Positions 7,666 to 15,601 of a stretch of 15,601 nt of DNA are shown piece after piece. The DNA is from JAKLQR01 sp963753165 (GTDB lineage: Bacteria > Nitrospirota > Thermodesulfovibrionia > Thermodesulfovibrionales > SM23-35): positions 1-15,601 of the forward strand of contig CAVWBP010000025.1 of the NCBI GenBank assembly GCA_963753165.1, in the 5' to 3' direction. The notes under the pieces are model-generated. The model saw only the letters and a program-made list of their open reading frames with translations. It was not told the DNA's origin and searched no databases. Positions within the stretch are counted from its first letter, which is position 1, and every line of letters starts with the position of its first letter. The translations under genes and the position numbers were made by a program.

Positions 7666-7691
7666 ATAGAGTCTCTGAAAAATCTATGCTC

Positions 7692-8483
7692 TTATTTTGA
7701 ATCCAGGACAAATCTTTTATTGACAGGCAGCACAGGCCGGTTGTTGTCCACACCCATGAGTGTCTTGAATTTCTGTATCTGCTCCTCTGAAACCTCAATC
7801 GGAGTTTTGATCACGCTCCAGTTGACTCCTTCACTGCAGGGAGGAGTGGTGAGGGACCCATAATAATGAACATAACCCCTGACTTTCGGGAGGAGGCTTG
7901 TCGCATCGACTGAGATTCCTTCCACAACATTTTCCTTGTTTACTTCTGTCGGGAGATTGTCCCAGAGGACCTGCATGATCTTGTTCGCCTGTCCTTTCTT
8001 CATGAACACGCCGACTACCGCAAGATCACCGGCCTCATTCTTATGCACCAGGTGCATTTCCATATCATAGAATTTGCCTTGTACCGTATGCTCGCTCGGT
8101 GCATGGAAGTGGAACTGGAGCAGTTCATATTTTGCGCCGTCTATCATTACTGAACTTCCCGGCTCACAATTCACCTGGATAGCATGGCCGTTATTGACGA
8201 TTTTCAATGGTGTCTGCTTGTACGCAAACGCTATGGAATCCAGTGCAGTCTTGTATGTCTTGTCGACATCGATGGGAGACTGTGCCTGTCCTGTACCGCA
8301 CAGTGCATATTCAGGTTTTAATTTACCCCAGTTGGCAGGCGCGCCTTCTCCTTCATATCCCCAGTGCACTTCATGTTTGACCTCAGCTGCCGGTTTTTCA
8401 GCAGGCTTTTCCGCTTTCTGGCAGCCAGCCATGACCGTTACCAATAATATCGAAAAAATGACACAACCGATTCTTCTCACCAT
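7692..8483 (-). CDS. alpha-class carbonic anhydrase, lipoprotein
   Basis: 263 residues; interconverts CO2 and bicarbonate on the outer side of the inner membrane or in the periplasm. The signal peptide ends in a lipobox-like VMAGC (Cys21). It is followed by a Pro/Glu/Lys linker (CQKAEKPAEKPAAEVKHEV) and then the catalytic domain. Zinc ligands are His125 and His127 (in LQFHFHAPSEH) and His144 (in MEMHLVH); the proton-shuttle histidine is His100 (VNNGH). SLTTPPCSEGV carries the conserved Thr and the Cys (216) that should pair with Cys62. Every catalytic residue is present, so the enzyme should be active. The ATG at 8483 has GGAGGG a few bases upstream. The gene is monocistronic, with the shared terminator just downstream. 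Periplasmic carbonic anhydrases often aid bicarbonate supply or pH control. Confidence 0.96.
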   Translation of the reverse strand: MVRRIGCVIFSILLVTVMAGCQKAEKPAEKPAAEVKHEVHWGYEGEGAPANWGKLKPEYALCGTGQAQSPIDVDKTYKTALDSIAFAYKQTPLKIVNNGHAIQVNCEPGSSVMIDGAKYELLQFHFHAPSEHTVQGKFYDMEMHLVHKNEAGDLAVVGVFMKKGQANKIMQVLWDNLPTEVNKENVVEGISVDATSLLPKVRGYVHYYGSLTTPPCSEGVNWSVIKTPIEVSEEQIQKFKTLMGVDNNRPVLPVNKRFVLDSK

Positions 8484-8682
8484 TGTTCCCTCCTTTGTTT
8501 TTATCAGTGCTGTTTTGCTCCCTTAATCGTTCCGTAATAAATAAGAGTTTTTGTTGCAGTATCACCCCCTTCTGACAAATCCGGCTGCTGCGGTATATCG
8601 TTTTTTGAAAAATATGCTGCTATTCTATAAGTTTTTTGCAGATATTTCCAGATTTTATTTTGCCGGAAAGGAGAGGACTTTC

Positions 8683-8727
8683 ATGAGGGAAAAGGATCCC
8701 CGAGGCTGGGTTTCCTGGTTGAAATAA
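8683..8727 (+). other. 14-codon ORF with a strong ribosome binding site (tentative)
   Basis: AAAGGAGAGG lies about 6 nt before an ATG, followed by the peptide MREKDPRGWVSWLK. A weak promoter (TTGAAA, 15 nt, TATAAG at 8605-8631) lies upstream. It sits in the 309-nt gap between the carbonic anhydrase gene and the 9023 gene, which otherwise holds no gene. The strong Shine-Dalgarno is the only real support; chance is possible. Confidence 0.25.
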
Positions 8728-8792
8728 ATGCGATGATGAAGCATTCCTGCACCGGAGATGCTATTGACTCGTTCAATGAAGCTCGGTTTTGA

Positions 8793-9023
8793 CTATTCTG
8801 GTTTTGTCTCCCGTATCTTTTCCAGAATCTGCGCCATATGGGAGAGCATCTCATTGGACAATGTCTGGAGGGTATCCATCCGGTCTACTGCCTTCAGGAC
8901 CAGGCTGTGGAGTTCCTCCTCGTCAACAGAAGCGTCCACAAGTTCCAGCGTACCCTTGACCGCTACGATATGTTCGCTTATCCGCTCGGCTATTACCCCC
9001 AGCTTTTCAGTTATTTCTGTCAT
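8793..9023 (-). CDS. small helical protein of unknown function
   Basis: 76 residues, wholly soluble and predicted to be almost all alpha-helical, with an acidic hydrophobic-heptad pattern (ITEKLGVIAERISEHIVAV; DRMDTLQTLSNEMLSHMAQI). There are no cysteines, no signal peptide and no membrane helix. It has a very strong ribosome binding site (GAGGAGG, about 6 nt before the ATG at 9023), which supports it as a real gene. It looks like a small coiled-coil or helix-bundle protein, for example a dimerisation or regulatory unit, but I recognise no family. It lies 181 nt downstream of the ABC ATPase gene on the same strand, and a possible promoter (TTGTTC, 16 nt, TACTAA) stands in that gap, so it is probably a separate unit. 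Confidence 0.72.
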   Translation of the reverse strand: MTEITEKLGVIAERISEHIVAVKGTLELVDASVDEEELHSLVLKAVDRMDTLQTLSNEMLSHMAQILEKIRETKPE

Positions 9024-9204
9024 CGGTTCCTCCTCTCTCCCGTTTTTGAATCCCCTGTTTTTCTCTGTAAATAAGCTTGCGTTAAAGGTATAGGAGCAGA
9101 GACACTATAATTTTTACTTTATCCTTAGTATAAATATTATTCACCAGAACAAAGAGAAAAACAACCCCTGAATGGCTGATATCACCAACTGCACCCGGAA
9201 TTTC

Positions 9205-9861
9205 TTAAGCGATTATCCTTCCGTCCTTTAATTGAATAACCTTCTGCGTCCTGTTCGCGAGTTCTAGATTATGGGTTACCAGGATAATCGTATGCCCTTC
9301 GCCGTTGAGTTCTTCAAGGAGTTTGAATATCTCCTCCCCGGTCTCTGTATCGAGGTTTCCGGTCGGTTCATCGGCAAGGATTATAGGGGGGCTGTTCACG
9401 ATAGCCCTGGCAACAGCTACCCTCTGCTGTTCACCGCCGGAGAGCTGGGAAGGCAGCCTGGAAGACTTGTGGTCAAGTCCGACCTTTCTCAGCGCGCCTT
9501 CGGCAAGCGTATCCATTTTCTTTTTCCCTGTCACGCAGAGGGGGAGCATTACATTTTCTCCTGCCGTGAGGTAGGGGATAAGATGGAACTGCTGAAACAC
9601 GAACCCTATATATTCCCGCCTGTAATCTGCGAGTTTCTCATTGGAAAGTTCGTATACCGGGACTGCATCGACCTTCACTTCCCCTGCTGAAGGAGGGGTA
9701 ATACCTCCGATAAGGGAAAGGAGCGTGCTCTTGCCGGACCCTGACTGGCCGACGATCGATACGAATGCGCCTTTTGCGATACTCACTGTCACGTCTTTCA
9801 GCGCCTCAAACGAGGACCCGTTGCTTCTGAAAACTTTTCCTGCCGATTTAATCTCGATCAT
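9205..9861 (-). CDS. ABC transporter ATPase, LolD/MacB family
   Basis: 218 residues, the usual size. Walker A is GQSGSGKST (38-46), the Q-loop is FVFQQFHLIPYLT (Gln90), the signature is LSGGEQQR (140-147), Walker B is IILADEP (160-166) and the H-loop His is 197 in VTHNLE. The whole subfamily pattern (TAGENVMLPL, PTGNLDTETG) is that of ATPases that drive FtsX/MacB-type permeases. It acts at the inner membrane with the permease encoded 16 nt upstream. It has no extra domain. In Campylobacter the equivalent subunit, Cj1663, belongs to the p19 iron-uptake cluster, so a link to metal or redox-partner transport is a reasonable inference. Confidence 0.95.
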   Translation of the reverse strand: MIEIKSAGKVFRSNGSSFEALKDVTVSIAKGAFVSIVGQSGSGKSTLLSLIGGITPPSAGEVKVDAVPVYELSNEKLADYRREYIGFVFQQFHLIPYLTAGENVMLPLCVTGKKKMDTLAEGALRKVGLDHKSSRLPSQLSGGEQQRVAVARAIVNSPPIILADEPTGNLDTETGEEIFKLLEELNGEGHTIILVTHNLELANRTQKVIQLKDGRIIA

Positions 9862-9877
9862 GCCCTGTTATCCTTTT

Positions 9878-11032
9878 TTATATGTATCTGAGAGCCTCAA
9901 GAGGCTCCAGTCTGGAAGCCTTCACTGCCGGATATACACTGCTCATCATTCCGGTACAGACCGCAATGCCTGCTGCAAGGGCCAGCAGAACAGGGTCAAA
10001 GTGAAAGCCATGAACCCCGGTCATCTTCGGGAGGAGCAATGAAACCGAAATGCTTCCGATCACCCATCCCGCTATCCCCGAGAGGACACTCACAAGGAAT
10101 GCCTCGATAAGTATTATCTGGACGATATGCCATTGTCTGAAACCGATCGCCCGGAGGATTCCTATCTCTTTCGTCCTTTCATTCACTGAGGAGAGCATGG
10201 AAATAAGGACAATGAGCGCACCAATGATAATGATAACTACCGATATGGCTGTAGAAAATTTCACGAGCTGATCAACCGTCTGCATCCGTAAGGCCACCGC
10301 CTGCCGCACCGGTGAAACGCGGGCGTAGGGCAGCTTCTCGCTTATCTGTGCAACGATGTCGTCTATAGGACATGCAGAGCACAGGGCGCTCACCTCGATC
10401 ATGCTCAGCCCGGCCCCCTTTCCGAGCAGCCGCTGCGCGGTTTCAAGAGGCAAAAAGACCGAAAAATCGTCCTGGGACGCGTTCTCGTGCAGCACTCCTG
10501 CCACTTTGAAGTCCTGACCGCCAAGGGTGAGGACACTTCCCGGAGAAAGGTTCATATTTTTTGCGATCAGGGCGCCGAGCAGGATATCGTTCTTGTCCTC
10601 AGGGGTTTTCCCGCTCCACTCCCACCATTTTTTCAACATGATCTCCGAGGGAAAATCAACACCAACGATCAGGTAGCTCCTGCCGGTGGATTTATATGTC
10701 CCGATAATCTTAGGGGCAACAGCGCTGATGTTTTCGCTGTTCTTGATTTGTCTGATCAGGACCGCATCCGAATTGCTCAGTTCCTCTATATCGTATGAGG
10801 TATCCGTAACATGGAGCCCCCCGTAATTAAGGCTCAACCCCTCAGACTTCGGAGAGACGATAATATTCGCCCCATACTCGTCCAGCTTTTTCTCGACGTC
10901 CGCTTTCATCTTTGAGGTAATCCCGATCATGGCGATGACAACCGCAATCCCGATCGAGAGACCAAGGGAGAGAAGGATCATCTTCCCTTTTCGCCGCTTA
11001 AGATTTCCCAGTGAAATGTGGTAGAGCCTCAT
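9878..11032 (-). CDS. FtsX/MacB-type ABC transporter permease
   Basis: 384 residues with one N-terminal helix (about 17-38), a periplasmic domain of about 225 residues and three C-terminal helices (about 265-290, 312-335, 345-370). The final region has the FtsX signature NERTKEIGILRAIG and ends ASRLEPLEALR. The periplasmic part contains an unusual CSAC (in ALCSACPIDD), a possible redox or metal site. Its ATG overlaps the DUF2318 stop by 4 nt (ATGA, 11029-11032), so the two are translationally coupled. The cluster order DUF2318-permease-ATPase matches part of Campylobacter Cj1660-Cj1663, which has two permeases; here only one is present. Confidence 0.93.
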   Translation of the reverse strand: MRLYHISLGNLKRRKGKMILLSLGLSIGIAVVIAMIGITSKMKADVEKKLDEYGANIIVSPKSEGLSLNYGGLHVTDTSYDIEELSNSDAVLIRQIKNSENISAVAPKIIGTYKSTGRSYLIVGVDFPSEIMLKKWWEWSGKTPEDKNDILLGALIAKNMNLSPGSVLTLGGQDFKVAGVLHENASQDDFSVFLPLETAQRLLGKGAGLSMIEVSALCSACPIDDIVAQISEKLPYARVSPVRQAVALRMQTVDQLVKFSTAISVVIIIIGALIVLISMLSSVNERTKEIGILRAIGFRQWHIVQIILIEAFLVSVLSGIAGWVIGSISVSLLLPKMTGVHGFHFDPVLLALAAGIAVCTGMMSSVYPAVKASRLEPLEALRYI

Positions 11033-11553
11033 GAGAAGTAGGTCTCCCCTTTCAGGATATCCTGGACTTTAATTATCAGAGTGCTGCCTGAAACAGTCTT
11101 TTCGAGCGGCGCGGGATTACATCCGCCTTTCAGAACATTGATTTTTGTGGAAGGGAACTTGTTCCTGCAGTTATTGCAGATCATAAAGTCTCCTTCCTGA
11201 CTATATCCTTTTTTCTCCTTATAGCAGACATCACAGGCATCGAAGGCTGCCCTTATGATGCCGTCAGAACTTTTCAGGACAAAAAATCTGATGTCCCTGC
11301 CGCGGACCGTATAGTGGAAGTAATGGGCAGCACCGTCATTCACCTGTGCGAGGGGAATCTTCACAACACCGCCGGATGCCTGGACCGCCTGTGACGCCTC
11401 AAAAGAGTTTTTCCCGCCGAACGCAAAGGCTGAAACCACAATCCCGACTACTATCGCGCTGAAAATCAGACCCGCGAGGGTCGCTTTCAGGCCAACGCCT
11501 CTTCTCATAACATTTTCTTTGCTCTTCCCTCTGCAGCAACATTGATAAGACAT
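11029..11553 (-). CDS. DUF2318 membrane-anchored Cys-rich protein
   Basis: 174 residues. A short N-terminal segment with CCC (residues 5-7) precedes one membrane helix (about 22-45); the rest should be periplasmic. The DUF2318 core has C107xxC110 (FDACDVCY), C126xxC129 (ICNNCRNKFP) and GGCNP (Cys145), which together are proposed to hold metal or a redox cofactor. DUF2318 proteins (Cj1660; related to the FtrD C-terminal part) accompany iron-uptake systems with FTR1 and P19. The start is fixed by GGAGG 7 nt before the ATG at 11553. It lies 11 nt after the small exported protein gene and overlaps the permease gene, so it belongs to one operon. Confidence 0.92.
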   Translation of the reverse strand: MSYQCCCRGKSKENVMRRGVGLKATLAGLIFSAIVVGIVVSAFAFGGKNSFEASQAVQASGGVVKIPLAQVNDGAAHYFHYTVRGRDIRFFVLKSSDGIIRAAFDACDVCYKEKKGYSQEGDFMICNNCRNKFPSTKINVLKGGCNPAPLEKTVSGSTLIIKVQDILKGETYFS

Positions 11554-11564
11554 AAGGTAACCTC

Positions 11565-11879
11565 CTAATAGATTGGTCTGATTCTTCCCGTATGCCGGTC
11601 AAGGATCACTCTCTCGACCAAAGTTCCTTCTCTGTAAACATTTGCTTCGAGAAATCGCCCGAACTGTTTGACTACCTTCACCTGGAGCCCTTTCCGGGAA
11701 TAGTACGTTTCAAGATTGTGAAGCGCCTGGGTATAGTTGAGGGGCTTCTGACAATATCCGTAGGTGTCGCATGCGGGACAGACGGCGCCAAAAGGCGTGG
11801 TTTGTTCCTCGCCTGCATACGCATACGGCACAGAAGTGACGACGAAAAGGGCGCATAGGATAAGAATCAGCATTTTCAT
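11565..11879 (-). CDS. small exported CxxC protein
   Basis: 104 residues. A hydrophobic signal peptide with a likely cleavage after YAYAG or APYAYA-type residues (about 22) leads to a mature protein of about 82 residues. It holds CPACDTYGYC (Cys34, Cys37, Cys43), an unusual cluster for metal or redox chemistry, then a compact alpha/beta tail ending LDRHTGRIRPIY that faintly recalls PepSY-like folds. I recognise no named family. It is the first gene of the operon with DUF2318 (11 nt apart) and the ABC transporter, so it may be the soluble partner that hands metal or electrons to them. The start is ATG 11879 or the ATG two codons later; neither has a strong ribosome binding site. The frame is intact. 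Confidence 0.8.
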   Translation of the reverse strand: MKMLILILCALFVVTSVPYAYAGEEQTTPFGAVCPACDTYGYCQKPLNYTQALHNLETYYSRKGLQVKVVKQFGRFLEANVYREGTLVERVILDRHTGRIRPIY

Positions 11880-11908
11880 GCTTCAAGATAACATCCAATC
11901 ATGAAGGA

Positions 11909-11936
11909 ATTATGAAGGGATCGGGATTATTTTGAA
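11909..11936 (-). promoter_or_regulatory. possible promoter of the CxxC/DUF2318/ABC operon
   Basis: On the minus strand TTCAAA (11931-11936), a 16-nt spacer and CATAAT (11909-11914) lie about 30 nt before the ATG at 11879. Each half is imperfect. A direct repeat ATGAAGG (at about 11901 and 11912 on the plus strand) overlaps it and could be a control site. Confidence 0.3.
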
Positions 11937-11939
11937 TCT

Positions 11940-12230
11940 TATGACAGATCACACCTGTCCGGACTGGGTATCGTAAACTTCAGGAGGCAAAGTGTCTTAA
12001 TTCTCGTTGAAAATTGATCCCTAGGCCTATGTGTGATGTACTTCCCTATTCTAACCGCACTATGCTTTTATCAAGGATTGCGGACTTCAGCCACTAACAA
12101 ACGTTTACAGGAGTTTAAAAGTCTTCAACACTCCTTCATCAAAGAAAAGCCTTGAAGATTTTTCCGAAATACATACTTCAAATGAAATTATTTTTCGGTT
12201 AGTCCTGATTATATATTGCCCATAGAAATT
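11940..12230. other. non-coding region, possible mobile-element remnant
   Basis: About 290 nt without a gene. Near 11995-12050, CGTTGAAAATTGATCCC recalls the terminal sequences of some IS21-family elements, but no transposase or matching second end is seen. A weak inverted repeat (TCTTCAA 12122-12128; TTGAAGA 12152-12158) is also present. I see no promoter or RNA gene. Confidence 0.25.
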
Positions 12231-12232
12231 TC

Positions 12233-12266
12233 CAAATAAAAAGGCAGAGTCACATCTGACTCTGCC
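12233..12266 (-). terminator. intrinsic terminator of the secreted-protein unit
   Basis: On the minus strand GGCAGAGTCA-GATG-TGACTCTGCC forms a perfect 10-bp stem, followed by TTTTTATTT. It lies 24 nt after the stop at 12291. Confidence 0.93.
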
Positions 12267-12290
12267 TTGTATTTCTATCCTTAAAGAGAA

Positions 12291-13295
12291 TTATTTAGTC
12301 TTTTTCCCTTTATCGTCTTTTGTTTTTTCCTCGTGAATCATAAGACAATCAGAAGCACGAATCGGTGCTTCTTGGTCGTTATACGGGTCTGCTTTAATAG
12401 TAAGTGTGATAATCTGACCGTATTCATCATATAGCTTCAGTTTTTCGACAACTGTCTCACGGTCGAATTTCAGGGTCAGGTCAAGATAGCCGTCAGGTCC
12501 CGTTGCATGGCAACCACATTCCTCTCCTCCTGCATACGGTGTAGCAACGTCTTCATAATTCCATCGAACCGGTGAGACACCAGTGCATTCCTTACATTCC
12601 GGCCTCTTCATCATGATGGTATTGGGATTGATGCCTTTTACATCGAAATCGGCAGTCCCAAGTATCGCAACAGGCAATACTCCCTTGTTCTTTGCAGGCT
12701 TGTGAGGAAGCTCTAAGGGATTGGGGCATGAGCCAGGCTTGATATCCACAAATATCAAAGGACAATCAGGGTCATTCTCATCCCTTTCAACGCAGTCGGG
12801 ATCGCATATTTGATCTTGAATTCCATCACAATAGTTGTCCCAACCTCCCGACGGACAATCCTGAGGGCAACTGGTGAAATCTTCGGGTATTCCACATGAA
12901 CCATCTCCGCATGACGTTTCCCTCACATTCAGCCCCATAAGTTTTGTAACTTCAACCTCATCTCCATCGGGAAGTATGCAGACTGTACAATCCCAGCATA
13001 CATCTGATTCTTCCACTCTTTTAGCCTCATATCCCTCCTGAGCGCAATAGCTCCATTCTAACGCTATTTTCCCCCTTAGGAAATCATATGCATCGACAAT
13101 CACGTTATTCGGGAGCTTGCATAGCGCTGTCTCTCCTTTCTTTACCAATCCTGTCAGATTTTCATACCCAAGGGCACTGCAATAAGCTGCTGCTCTGTTC
13201 AACATTGCAAATGCCTGAGAGGTCGAGCATAACAGGATAACCATCGAGAGCAAGACTGCTCCTATAAAAGTTACTTGTTTAGCGTTTCGCTTCAT
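12291..13295 (-). CDS. exported Cys-rich protein with DUF333-like and VDIKPGSCPNP-type domains
   Basis: 334 residues from the ATG at 13295; AAGGTGG lies about 8 nt upstream, so the TTG at 13313 is not used. A signal peptide ends near TSQAFA (30). It is followed by a DUF333-like part (LNRAAAYCSALGYE through DFLRGKIALEWSYC, about 31-90), then a Cys-rich stretch with CGDGSCGIPEDFTSCPQDC and YCDGIQDQICDPDC (about 129-178), and a domain starting FVDIKPGSCPNPLELP (about 182-290). The tail is lysine-rich (KTKDDKGKKTK). Enzymatic residues are not evident; this is probably an extracellular binding or structural protein. It follows the peptidase gene by 68 nt and precedes a strong terminator, so the two are likely cotranscribed. 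Confidence 0.82.
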   Translation of the reverse strand: MKRNAKQVTFIGAVLLSMVILLCSTSQAFAMLNRAAAYCSALGYENLTGLVKKGETALCKLPNNVIVDAYDFLRGKIALEWSYCAQEGYEAKRVEESDVCWDCTVCILPDGDEVEVTKLMGLNVRETSCGDGSCGIPEDFTSCPQDCPSGGWDNYCDGIQDQICDPDCVERDENDPDCPLIFVDIKPGSCPNPLELPHKPAKNKGVLPVAILGTADFDVKGINPNTIMMKRPECKECTGVSPVRWNYEDVATPYAGGEECGCHATGPDGYLDLTLKFDRETVVEKLKLYDEYGQIITLTIKADPYNDQEAPIRASDCLMIHEEKTKDDKGKKTK

Positions 13296-13363
13296 TGATA
13301 TTCCACCTTTCAACGTTTATTCATGAAACCACTTTCCATGTGTAACCCGTTTTCTTTCCAATC

Positions 13364-15601
13364 TTAATACCAAGGCGGCCAGATAGGCCAATATGTCGGT
13401 GCATGAACACCTTCTGGATATCGAGCATCATGTCTGACAGCGCGACTATATTCGTGATCCTCAAAAGGAATATAGACAAATCCATCAACAACATAATATC
13501 GTGTTCCATCAGGACCTGTATCGGAACCAGGAGAAGCAGGGACTCCATGGCTATTCTTGATGATCCAACAGCGACTTGTTCCATATTCACGACGGCATAT
13601 ATGACTGTCATCATTCCATCCAATGACGGTAACGGCATGATTCCAGGCGCTAGAATCAACTGCCAGCGGCCCTCTGCAGACTATAGACTTCTTTACGTCA
13701 TTAAAAGCACTCTCATTACTTAAAGTGCCTCCAATGTCTATATCATAGTCATCTATATGCCATAATCTAGCGTTCCAAAGCCCAACTCCAGGCCCTGAAT
13801 CTTCACATATATATGGACAGTGCAAGGGATCAGAACACTCATCGTCGCCACATGAGCACGCAGCGGTACATAGCCATTCACCGGGATCACGTCGGGTCTT
13901 CCTCAAGACAACTTCCTGATTGATATGTAAAACAGGGATCGTCAACAATCCCCGTATCCCGATCCCACTCATCACCTTTGATCTTCCTGAGTGCATCGTA
14001 TATTTCTCCACCTTGACAAGATTCTTCGACTCCACAGTTGGAAACAATATGCTGTTCTGACAGGTCTATGTTCTGTTCCCCTATGTCTGGATTTTCAATG
14101 AGATACTTGGATTCAGTCACTGCAACAGCTGCAAAGGCCCAGCATGAACCGCACAGTGCTTTGGTTTTTAATTGAAGTTACCCAAGTTCTCCCCTTCCAG
14201 TTGTCCCAAGTGAAACGGGTCGGCATTTCATCGTCGTCTAAATCACAGGGATTACAGGTAACACACGATAAGCCTCCACAGTCCACATCCTCTTCATCCC
14301 TATTCTGAATGCCATCAGAACAGGTTGGAGGCCAGCACCTTCCAAAAGCGCAAATTCCTTCACATTCGTGTGGGACTATGTCTATTACACAATCACTGCC
14401 AGTCCATGTTGCGGTAACTTCCTCAAGTGTTTGACCACCTATGCAACGATCTTCGTTCAAACCAACTTGTCCGAATAAATCAGGAATAAAACCTCCATCA
14501 GTGTCTACACATTTGCATGCACCTGCATCACATCCACCTGGACAATCTACATCATGTGGTTCTGCTATAAGATTCCCCGTGGCATCTACTCCACAGGTAT
14601 ACTCCCTGAGCGTGTCTTCGTCCAAACATAGGTCTGTACTGCCAAGTACCTCTCCACGCATGTAATAATTCGTCCCACCGTCTGTATCAGTGCACGTACA
14701 TCTGCCGAGATGGCATACCGGCAGTTCTGCAGGACAATCAAGGACGATTTCTTCGATCCCATTCTCACCGCAAAAATATTCTCTCACCTGAGTTGGACTT
14801 ACACATTCGTCCCATTGTCTGTTACAATCGCTTCTCCCCGGATCGCAAATGAAATCGCCGGGCGTTCCTGGAAAAGTATTCACATGCCAGGATGCCTGTT
14901 CAGCGTATTCGGTACTGACATATCCGGCCTCAAATTTATTGACGCCGTCAGAATCACCACATCCGCATCCGTTGCCAGCCACTGAATCGTAGATATCTTC
15001 CCAGTAAAAGATTTGATCCAGCCCACTTGTCCTTGAAATGTCATCACGGCAGCCAGTGATAAAACAGCAATAGTTTACTCCACAGGCAGGGACACACTCA
15101 GCGAGTTCGGTTGACCAGTTGCAGCCAGGGGAGCACTGATCACACGCATCTCCCACCTTGTCATTATCAATATCAGTTTGGCCTGGATTGTAATCATCGG
15201 GACAGTTATCCCATAGGTTGAATGCTCCATCACCATCACGATCTAATACTGATTCCGAAGGGAAATCACGTATTGCATCATCAGGCACATTTCCCTCAGT
15301 AATATAATTGCCGAGCCTGTTCACGGCAAGCGCACTAAATTGTGGTGCTTCAGCAACGGGAGGAGAGGTATATTCACATGATGTTGTTGCTATGCATGTC
15401 CTTTTTTTCTGTTCATTCATGAATATCTGAATAAAGGCAATCCCCATGGGATCGCCTGCCTCAACCTTAAAGTTCACTCTGTTACCAAGTTTAGGGTTCT
15501 CAGGAGCCTGAATAATATTCAGAGATAGGCCCGAGACGGAATCCGGACACCCGTCATCATCCCGATACCCATTGTAAGTCTCCGGCTGGTCAGGACATTT
15601 A
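13364..15601 (-). pseudogene. papain-like (C1A) cysteine peptidase with Ig-like, TSP3 and Cys-rich repeats; partial and frameshifted
   Basis: The gene enters from the right edge, so its start and signal peptide are missing; about 744 residues lie in the window. In order: CPDQPETYNGYRDDDGCPDS (TSP3-like), an Ig-like segment, TSP type 3 DRDGDGAFNLWDNCPDD and TDIDNDKVGDACDQC (about 15133-15243), three Cys-rich repeats with C-x-C-x-DTDGG and PxxCxxGxC (about 14335-14967), CSDGIQNRDEEDVDCGG, then the peptidase. Its active-site residues are Gln in IKNQ, Cys in ALCGSCWAFAAVAV, His in SAWNHAVTVIGW and Asn in WIIKNSHG. Two single-base insertions break it, one at about 14153-14155 just before the catalytic Cys and one between 13888 and 13905; removing them gives 745 continuous codons. 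It probably worked as a surface or extracellular protease. Confidence 0.87.

Noticed and set aside
11995..12050. End of an IS21-family element
   Set aside because: Only a short resemblance; no second end, target duplication or transposase. Kept as a low-confidence note.
13321..13659. 112-codon minus-strand frame overlapping the peptidase 3' end
   Set aside because: Out of frame with the conserved peptidase His and Asn regions; a shadow of that gene.
1..15601. tRNA, rRNA and CRISPR arrays
   Set aside because: No cloverleaf, rRNA motif or regularly spaced direct repeat was seen on either strand.

Overview
The window looks like chromosome from a free-living Gram-negative bacterium of moderate GC content. 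Lipoprotein and Sec signals, a c-di-GMP network, a DUF2318/FtsX-type ABC cluster and Cys-rich secreted repeat proteins would suit Nitrospirota or a deltaproteobacterial-type lineage. That placement is inference; the window has no rRNA or other marker gene. All convincing genes but one lie on the minus strand, so the text reads from high to low coordinates. I saw no tRNA, rRNA, CRISPR array, intact insertion sequence or phage gene.

Right side (about 12230-15601): a two-gene unit for exported Cys-rich proteins. The upstream gene runs off the right edge. It encodes an Ig-like segment, a thrombospondin type 3 calcium-binding stretch, three Cys-rich repeats and a papain-like (C1A) cysteine peptidase, and it is broken by two single-base frameshifts, one next to the catalytic cysteine. 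The second gene encodes a DUF333-type secreted protein with a VDIKPGSCPNP-type domain and ends at a strong terminator.

Middle right (about 9205-11879): a tight operon of a small exported CxxC protein, a DUF2318 membrane protein, an FtsX/MacB-type permease and a LolD/MacB-type ATPase. It resembles part of the Campylobacter p19/Cj1658-Cj1663 iron-uptake cluster without the FTR1 permease or P19 protein. A small helical protein and a lipoprotein alpha-carbonic anhydrase follow as separate units.

Middle (about 3996-7585): a FIST sensor gene and a PAS-GGDEF-EAL gene, separated by 2 nt. Together they carry seven apparent single-base indels, yet their catalytic motifs are intact. Divergent from them is the only plus-strand gene, a possible STAS-like protein with a near-leaderless start; a perfect 14-bp palindrome lies between the two promoters.

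Left (about 65-3851): three small membrane proteins (one DUF2628), a 153-bp nested inverted repeat, a GC-rich hairpin-forming leader, two single-domain PilZ proteins and a B12-binding radical SAM/DUF4070 enzyme. The PAS-GGDEF-EAL gene and two PilZ genes within 6 kb make c-di-GMP signalling the main theme of the left half, with the FIST protein as its probable input. The targets of the PilZ proteins are not visible from sequence.
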